This document shows, one piece after another, positions 59,409 to 64,000 of a stretch of DNA of 64,000 bases. Under the pieces are notes generated by a model. It worked only from the letters and a program-made list of their open reading frames with translations, did not search any database and was not told the origin of the DNA. Numbering within the stretch: position 1 is the stretch's first letter; each line of letters starts with the position of its first letter. The translations under genes and the position numbers were made by a program. This DNA comes from Planctomycetota bacterium (GTDB taxonomy: Bacteria; Planctomycetota; JACOTG01; JAJDCM01), in contig JAJDCM010000367.1 of the NCBI GenBank assembly GCA_029260825.1, forward strand, positions 16,584 to 80,583, read 5' to 3'.

Positions 59409-62051
59409 ATGTCACGCACGCTTCATCAAAAAGCCATTGTTACCCTTTCTTTGAGCCTTTTCCTGTGTCTTTCTCTCGGATGCGGCCGCCGAGAAAAGGG
59501 ATCCCCCCCCTACGATTCAGCTCCTTCCAACGCCTCGCCGGCTGTTCACGATCATCAGCCCTCCACCCTTCCCGGCACAAAGAAAGGTGTCCCTCTCGGC
59601 ATCCGGATCGATTCAAAGGAGCGCTCTTTCATCGGTGATTCCGTTGACTTGACCGTCATTGCCACCTCCCAAACCGATCTCGATGAGGCTCGAGTCAGCA
59701 TCGAACTTCCCGACCAACTTCGGCTGCTCTTTGGCTCAAGAGAATGGACCGGCGCCCTTGCCCGGGGGGAGTCCGTAACCCTTCCCATGACCGTGGAAGT
59801 CATGGAGGCCGGCGACTACTCGATCCTGGCCTGGATCAAAAATGACGTTCTTGGCAAACGCGCCCACCGGAACTTCCATGCTCGCGAAGATCAAGTCGTG
59901 ATCTCCAGCGATCCCTTTGAGATCCTTCGTTATCAACATGCCCGAACGGAAGAGCAAAGAGCCAGTACGCTGCGACTACCGCCAGGAGATGCCGAGGTCA
60001 ATACGGATCCCGACGCTTTTCCGGAAAGAGATACGGATAACGCTCGCGCCTTTCGACGTGCTATTTCCAGCCCTCCCTCGGAGGAGGAGGAAGGATCTCC
60101 GGAGCGGGCAGGAGGTCGAAACATCACCTTTCAGGGACGGATCGTCTACGAAGACTCGGCGGGAACCCAGCATCCCGTGAGACTTGCTCGGGTTCAGATC
60201 GTTCAGCATCCGGGTGGGGTTGTCGACTGCAGCTCAGGACATGGCGCCGGCGCGGGGACCGTTCTTGCAACAACCAACACCAGCGTGACCGGAAATTACT
60301 TCACCGTGGTCAACGTACCCGACGACCCGGACGATTCCGACCCGGACCTCAAGATCCGAGTCATCTCCCAGATTACTCCTCCCGGAAATGGTTCGGGCGC
60401 AATCATCGCCCACGTCGAACACATCACCGCTGGTGATCTTTACTTCTGCGAGAGCCCACTTCAGGCCGACGTTGCCGGCACCAGCCTGACGGTGAACTTC
60501 TCCGTGGGAAAACCGACCGTCGGTAGCACCACCGATTCGACCGCATCTCGAGTTTTTTCCGTTCTTGATGCAATGTTGCAAAACGCCGCAGCAGCGTTCT
60601 ACCTTCGCGGCAATCAGCTCCTGGCAGAAATCCCGGTCAAGTTCCCTGTCGGAGGTTCGGTTTCCTTCTACAGTTCATCAAACGTAGAAATCAGCATCCT
60701 GCGGGCCGATGCCCTCGACTGGGACGTCCTCGGCCACGAGTATTTCCACTACGTCACGGATAAGGGAACCAATCGATCCATCGACAATAACCCTGGCGGG
60801 AGTCACAACGGATGTAGCGCCATCGGCCAGAACGGCCGCAACAAAGATCAGGGAATGCGTCTTGCCTGGTCCGAAGGCATGGCGACATTCTTCGGAGTTG
60901 CACTCCAGCTCGACAACGGAGTCCCCCTCGCATATCCTTGCGCACCGGCCTGCATCCCGAATGGTCACGACAGTAGCTATCAAGATACCGAGGATGCCTC
61001 CATCAACCAGAACATGGAAACCATGGTCGGAGGTTGCTCGGAAGGCTACGGAAGCGAAGACTCGGTGGGTGCCATCCTGTGGGACCTCATGGACAGCGCT
61101 TCCGATGAAGATCCCGCCGACGACACCATCAAGGATGTCATTGGCATCGGTCTCCCGACCATCTGGACTCTCATCACTCGGGGCGACAACGATACCCTGG
61201 CAAAGTTCTACACTTCGGTTGCCTCACGCCCTGGCTTGACTCTTCGTCACATGGCTTTCTTCGGACAGATCCTCACCCTGAACAAGGTCGCGGCAAAGCT
61301 CGGGTCACCCGATGACGAGGACATCGTCTCCCCCGTCACACCTCCCACGTTTTCCTGGACTCCGCAGGGAGATCCGGCCGTCGCATTTCGCAACAACAAG
61401 TTCACCTTGGTCATCACAAAAGACAATTTCGCGACCCAGCAGACCTGGGATGCCGGAACGTCAACTTCCTTTACCGTACCTCAGGTCGAATGGGCAACTC
61501 TTTTCCAGACGGGCGTCGATGAAAACACAGTCCTGCGATGGATGGTCGTTGCTCGAAATACGGCGGCTCCAGCGACACCAAGCGGAACCCTGTTGACCGG
61601 CAACTGGGCCAGCCATGTTCATCGGTTCACCCCCAAAGCCTTCGAAATCAAGCTCACCTGGCCGACCGTCGGTGCCGATGTGGATCTCCACCTCCGCCCA
61701 CCCGCAGGATCGGGCTTCTCCGGCTGGCAATTCGGAGGGGATTGCGCCTACTACAACCGGACTCCCGACTTTGGCATCCCGGGCGACCCTTCCGACAATC
61801 CAACCCTGGATCGGGATTGCATCACCTCGTGCGTGGAGGAAAATATTACCCTCGACAAGATCACCGAGGCAGGCACCTACAAAGTCCTCGTTCATTACTA
61901 CAACGACCACAACCTAGGTGACACCACGGCCACGATCGTGATTCTACGGTTCGGTCGGGTGGTTCGAACGGCGAGTCAATCCCTCAGCAATCCGGATCAG
62001 GACCCGGACTCGGGAAGCCTCTGGACGGCCTTTGAGTTCATGATCGAATAG
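59409..62051 (+). CDS. Large secreted lipoprotein with HExxH metallopeptidase-like and DUF2135-like domains
   Basis: This 880-residue lipoprotein has a lipobox (CLSLGCG). An N-terminal beta domain (about 60-160) looks like a DUF11/CARDB-type Ig fold. The central zinc site is VLGHEYFHYVTD (HExxH), and about 60 residues later WSEGMATFFG provides a possible third-ligand Glu, the gluzincin pattern. The C-terminus contains a DUF2135-like beta domain (TWPTVGADVDLHLRPP ... GTYKVLVHYYND). The Cys-rich segments (YPCAPACIPN, CITSC) suggest disulphides. It is likely an exported metallopeptidase or surface protein; activity is unproven. Confidence 0.82.
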   Translation: MSRTLHQKAIVTLSLSLFLCLSLGCGRREKGSPPYDSAPSNASPAVHDHQPSTLPGTKKGVPLGIRIDSKERSFIGDSVDLTVIATSQTDLDEARVSIELPDQLRLLFGSREWTGALARGESVTLPMTVEVMEAGDYSILAWIKNDVLGKRAHRNFHAREDQVVISSDPFEILRYQHARTEEQRASTLRLPPGDAEVNTDPDAFPERDTDNARAFRRAISSPPSEEEEGSPERAGGRNITFQGRIVYEDSAGTQHPVRLARVQIVQHPGGVVDCSSGHGAGAGTVLATTNTSVTGNYFTVVNVPDDPDDSDPDLKIRVISQITPPGNGSGAIIAHVEHITAGDLYFCESPLQADVAGTSLTVNFSVGKPTVGSTTDSTASRVFSVLDAMLQNAAAAFYLRGNQLLAEIPVKFPVGGSVSFYSSSNVEISILRADALDWDVLGHEYFHYVTDKGTNRSIDNNPGGSHNGCSAIGQNGRNKDQGMRLAWSEGMATFFGVALQLDNGVPLAYPCAPACIPNGHDSSYQDTEDASINQNMETMVGGCSEGYGSEDSVGAILWDLMDSASDEDPADDTIKDVIGIGLPTIWTLITRGDNDTLAKFYTSVASRPGLTLRHMAFFGQILTLNKVAAKLGSPDDEDIVSPVTPPTFSWTPQGDPAVAFRNNKFTLVITKDNFATQQTWDAGTSTSFTVPQVEWATLFQTGVDENTVLRWMVVARNTAAPATPSGTLLTGNWASHVHRFTPKAFEIKLTWPTVGADVDLHLRPPAGSGFSGWQFGGDCAYYNRTPDFGIPGDPSDNPTLDRDCITSCVEENITLDKITEAGTYKVLVHYYNDHNLGDTTATIVILRFGRVVRTASQSLSNPDQDPDSGSLWTAFEFMIE

Positions 62052-62088
62052 GGACAAACAAAGAGCAAGCAAGTATCTACAATCGGAC

Positions 62089-62120
62089 GAAGCCGGCGGG
62101 GACACCCCCCTGTCGGCTTC
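62089..62120 (+). terminator. Putative terminator hairpin after the metallopeptidase gene
   Basis: GAAGCCG (62089-62095) pairs with CGGCTTC (62114-62120), with an inner GGGG/CCCC. It lies 38 bp after the stop at 62051. There is no T-run, so it may be a weak or factor-assisted terminator. Confidence 0.45.
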
Positions 62121-62245
62121 CTCCGCCAAAACCCAGGACATTTCCCCCCGAACATGCTCACCCGACTCTCTCTTCGTGCGTACTGATTCAAAGTTACTTG
62201 AGGGCCACCGGATATGCCCCGAGAATCTTGCATCAAGGACGGATC

Positions 62246-63619
62246 ATGAAACTTCATCACTTCCACGTTGCCGCAGGGGCCCTTTTTCTGCTCATCTGTG
62301 TCAGCATTGCTCCTCTCTGCGCGAAGGAAGGAAGCACGACTCCGTGGCCGTCCTTTCGAGGAATCAACGCAAGGGGCATCGCCGAAAACCAGAATCTTCC
62401 CCGGGAGTGGAACCCAACCACCGGAGAGAACATCCTGTGGAAAAGAGAGCTCCCGGGTCTGGGGCACGCAAGCCCGATCGTGTGGGGAAACAAGGTCTTC
62501 ATTGTCACAGCAATATCAAGTCGGCAAGAGTCGAAGATCGACCTCGATTCCTATCATACGAATCCGGACGATGACCTGAGCCCCCATTCGTTCCGGGTCC
62601 TGTGCTTCGATCTGGACTCGGGAAAGACCCTCTGGGAGTCCGTCGCCCACGAGGGAATTCCTCAGGTGAAGAGGCATCCAAAAAGTACCCAGGCCAACTC
62701 AACCCCGGTCACGAACGGAAGTCAACTCGTCGTACTCTTTGGAGCCGAAGGACTCTATTGCTACGACATGGAGGGAAAGCAGCTGTGGAGAAAAGATGTC
62801 GGATATCTTGACCCTGGTTTTTTCGAGGACCCGACCCTTCAATACGGACACGCAAGCTCCCCCATCTTGTATGAAGACCTGGTCATCCTTCAAGCCGACC
62901 GCTCCAAGGAGTCATTCGTTGCCGCCTATCGATTGAGCGACGGATCCCTCGCCTGGAAGACGAATCGATCGGACTTTCCTTCCTGGTCTACCCCCGGGAT
63001 TTACCAACCAAAAATAGGCCAGGCCGAGCTCATCGCAAACGGAGGGAAGTTCATCATTGGATACGACCCGAAAACGGGAAAAGAACTGTGGCGATTCGCT
63101 TCCGAAACGAACGGAACGATTCCAAGCCCCGTGTTCTTCGAAGACCTGGTAATCCTGGGCGCATCCCAACCTCTCTTTGCCTTGCGGGCGGGCGGACGAG
63201 GAAATATCTCGGAAACCGACCCATCTGCAGAAGGCAAACCATCGTTCGTCGCCTGGACAAGCACTCGAGCGGGCTCGTACATCCCCACCCCATTGCTCGA
63301 TCGAAGCAACCTCTATCTCTGCCACCATAGTGCCATCTTGAGCCTGTATGACGCGACCTCCGGAGAACGACGATCGCGACGCCGCCTCAAGGGATCACAA
63401 ACCGGCTACCGAGTCACGGCGTCACCTGTCGCGGCCGACGGGATCCTCTACGTCTGCACCGAGCAAGGGACCGTATTTTTGATCGGGTGCGATGACAAAC
63501 TGACCGAGATCGGGGAAAACCACCTGGGCGAAGCGATCCTTGCCACTCCTGCCATCAGCGGAGGGAGGCTCCTCATCCGCTCGGAGCGCCACCTGTTTTG
63601 CATCGGCAAAACGCGATAA
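62246..63619 (+). CDS. Secreted PQQ-type beta-propeller protein
   Basis: The ATG at 62246 (AAGGAC upstream) gives 457 residues and a signal peptide (cleavage near LCAKEG). The N-terminal WPSFRGINARGIAE segment and the repeated blade pattern with W after a Gly/Lys turn (GENILWKRELPG, GKTLWESVAHEG, GKQLWRKDVG, GKELWRFASE) are typical of the PQQ-like/BamB-like propeller family widespread in Planctomycetes. No PQQ-binding enzyme residues are recognised, so it is probably a scaffold or binding protein. It is close to, but not overlapping, the next gene. Confidence 0.88.
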   Translation: MKLHHFHVAAGALFLLICVSIAPLCAKEGSTTPWPSFRGINARGIAENQNLPREWNPTTGENILWKRELPGLGHASPIVWGNKVFIVTAISSRQESKIDLDSYHTNPDDDLSPHSFRVLCFDLDSGKTLWESVAHEGIPQVKRHPKSTQANSTPVTNGSQLVVLFGAEGLYCYDMEGKQLWRKDVGYLDPGFFEDPTLQYGHASSPILYEDLVILQADRSKESFVAAYRLSDGSLAWKTNRSDFPSWSTPGIYQPKIGQAELIANGGKFIIGYDPKTGKELWRFASETNGTIPSPVFFEDLVILGASQPLFALRAGGRGNISETDPSAEGKPSFVAWTSTRAGSYIPTPLLDRSNLYLCHHSAILSLYDATSGERRSRRRLKGSQTGYRVTASPVAADGILYVCTEQGTVFLIGCDDKLTEIGENHLGEAILATPAISGGRLLIRSERHLFCIGKTR

Positions 63620-63663
63620 GACGCCCCCTTCTCACCGCAGTGCAACGATGAGACACTGGTGGC

Positions 63664-64000
63664 ATGAGCAATTTCCGCGCAATCCTGTTGATCCTGCCCT
63701 TTACCGTGCTGACCTCCATCGCTGGCGGTCAGGAACTCGAGAACCCTTCGTTCGAAGAATCTGGTTCTCCACCTCCCGGCTGGAAAATCACTGTTGGCGC
63801 TACGAATGCTGACTCCGGGCCAAGCTCTCAAGTTGCCTTGAGTACCGACGTCCGAAAAGACGGCGATCAAGCCCTTCGCCTGTCCGGCAATACCCGAACA
63901 GCAAAGTGGAGCGCACTTCACCAGGAGATCCCGGTTCAACCTGGACATCGAGTCGTCTTGACCGTGGCAGTAAGAAGCCAGGACGTCGTACGGGAAGAAC
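63664..64000 (+). CDS. Secreted carbohydrate-binding-like protein (partial, C-terminus off the window)
   Basis: An open frame starts at an ATG at 63664 and continues to the right edge (112 full codons). A signal peptide (ILLILPFTVLTSIAGG) is followed by a beta-sandwich-like domain. Its LENPSFEESG start and GDQALRLSGNTRTAKW segment match the carbohydrate-binding module type 4/9 pattern (N-x-x-F-E-x-G ... G-x-x-A-L). The downstream domains are unknown. It follows the PQQ-type gene by 44 bp. Confidence 0.7.
   Translation, partial: MSNFRAILLILPFTVLTSIAGGQELENPSFEESGSPPPGWKITVGATNADSGPSSQVALSTDVRKDGDQALRLSGNTRTAKWSALHQEIPVQPGHRVVLTVAVRSQDVVREE

Noticed and set aside
1-64000. tRNA and rRNA genes
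   Set aside because: I looked for conserved rRNA segments and tRNA cloverleaf patterns in the intergenic regions and saw none, though a covariance search was not possible.

Overview
The window is bacterial chromosomal DNA, moderately GC-rich, and most likely from a member of the Planctomycetota or a close relative. I infer this from several gene families seen together. There are four large Ser/Thr protein kinases fused to WD40, TPR-like or formylglycine-enzyme-like domains, and two ECF-type sigma factors beside kinases, one of the planctomycete/acidobacterial TIGR02999 type. There are also several sulfatases and many secreted beta-propeller, FG-GAP and Gly-rich proteins. No rRNA, tRNA, CRISPR array or intact insertion sequence was recognised.

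Region 1 (1-8830) is a respiratory and regulatory island. A minus-strand operon encodes a Rieske protein, a b6-type cytochrome b and an HAO-like multihaem cytochrome c that runs off the left edge. Divergent from it are an alginate-export-type outer-membrane barrel, a ZIP metal transporter and a CBS-domain protein. Three regulators follow on the minus strand: a Crp/Fnr protein, a PAS histidine kinase closely resembling FixL (including the haem-ligand His), and a NarL/FixJ response regulator. Five FNR-type boxes (TTGAY-N4-RTCAA) lie upstream of the respiratory operon and porin, of the CBS gene, and (in tandem) of the Crp/Fnr gene. The Crp/Fnr recognition helix carries the E..SR residues expected to read TTGAT. 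I infer a FixLJ/FixK-like low-oxygen or nitrogen-oxide circuit. This is the most interesting system in the window.

Region 2 (8831-27763) holds secreted enzymes, surface proteins and signalling genes: two alpha/beta hydrolases, a tail-collar-like protein, a sigma factor/kinase operon, an FG-GAP/IPT protein, a 16-repeat YVTN propeller protein next to a kinase-FGE fusion, a small-protein/nucleotidyltransferase cassette and a Tat-exported flavoprotein.

Region 3 (27796-36408) has an MscS channel, a DUF481-like outer-membrane protein, a sulfatase flanked by related inverted repeats, a second kinase-FGE fusion, and an alpha/beta-hydrolase pseudogene with an internal stop.

Region 4 (36411-41482) is an aa3-type cytochrome c oxidase operon (subunits II, I, III and IV plus a small CxxC membrane protein). 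It is bracketed by a TetR regulator with a 28-bp palindrome and a convergent Rrf2 regulator with a probable Fe-S Cys triad.

Region 5 (41483-54885) contains a sulfatase pseudogene, three tandem BamE-like lipoproteins, a 1301-residue WD40 kinase divergent from a second ECF sigma factor, a secreted protein sharing its N-terminal domain with the tail-collar protein, a radical SAM/SPASM enzyme, decayed remnants of a surface protein, a serine hydrolase and a GYF-domain gene pair.

Region 6 (54886-64000) encodes secreted proteins on the plus strand: a sulfatase, a Big_5/Gly-rich lipoprotein, a zinc-metallopeptidase lipoprotein, a PQQ-type propeller and the start of a carbohydrate-binding-like protein cut by the right edge.

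All calls rest on reading translations and motifs by eye; no database search was run.
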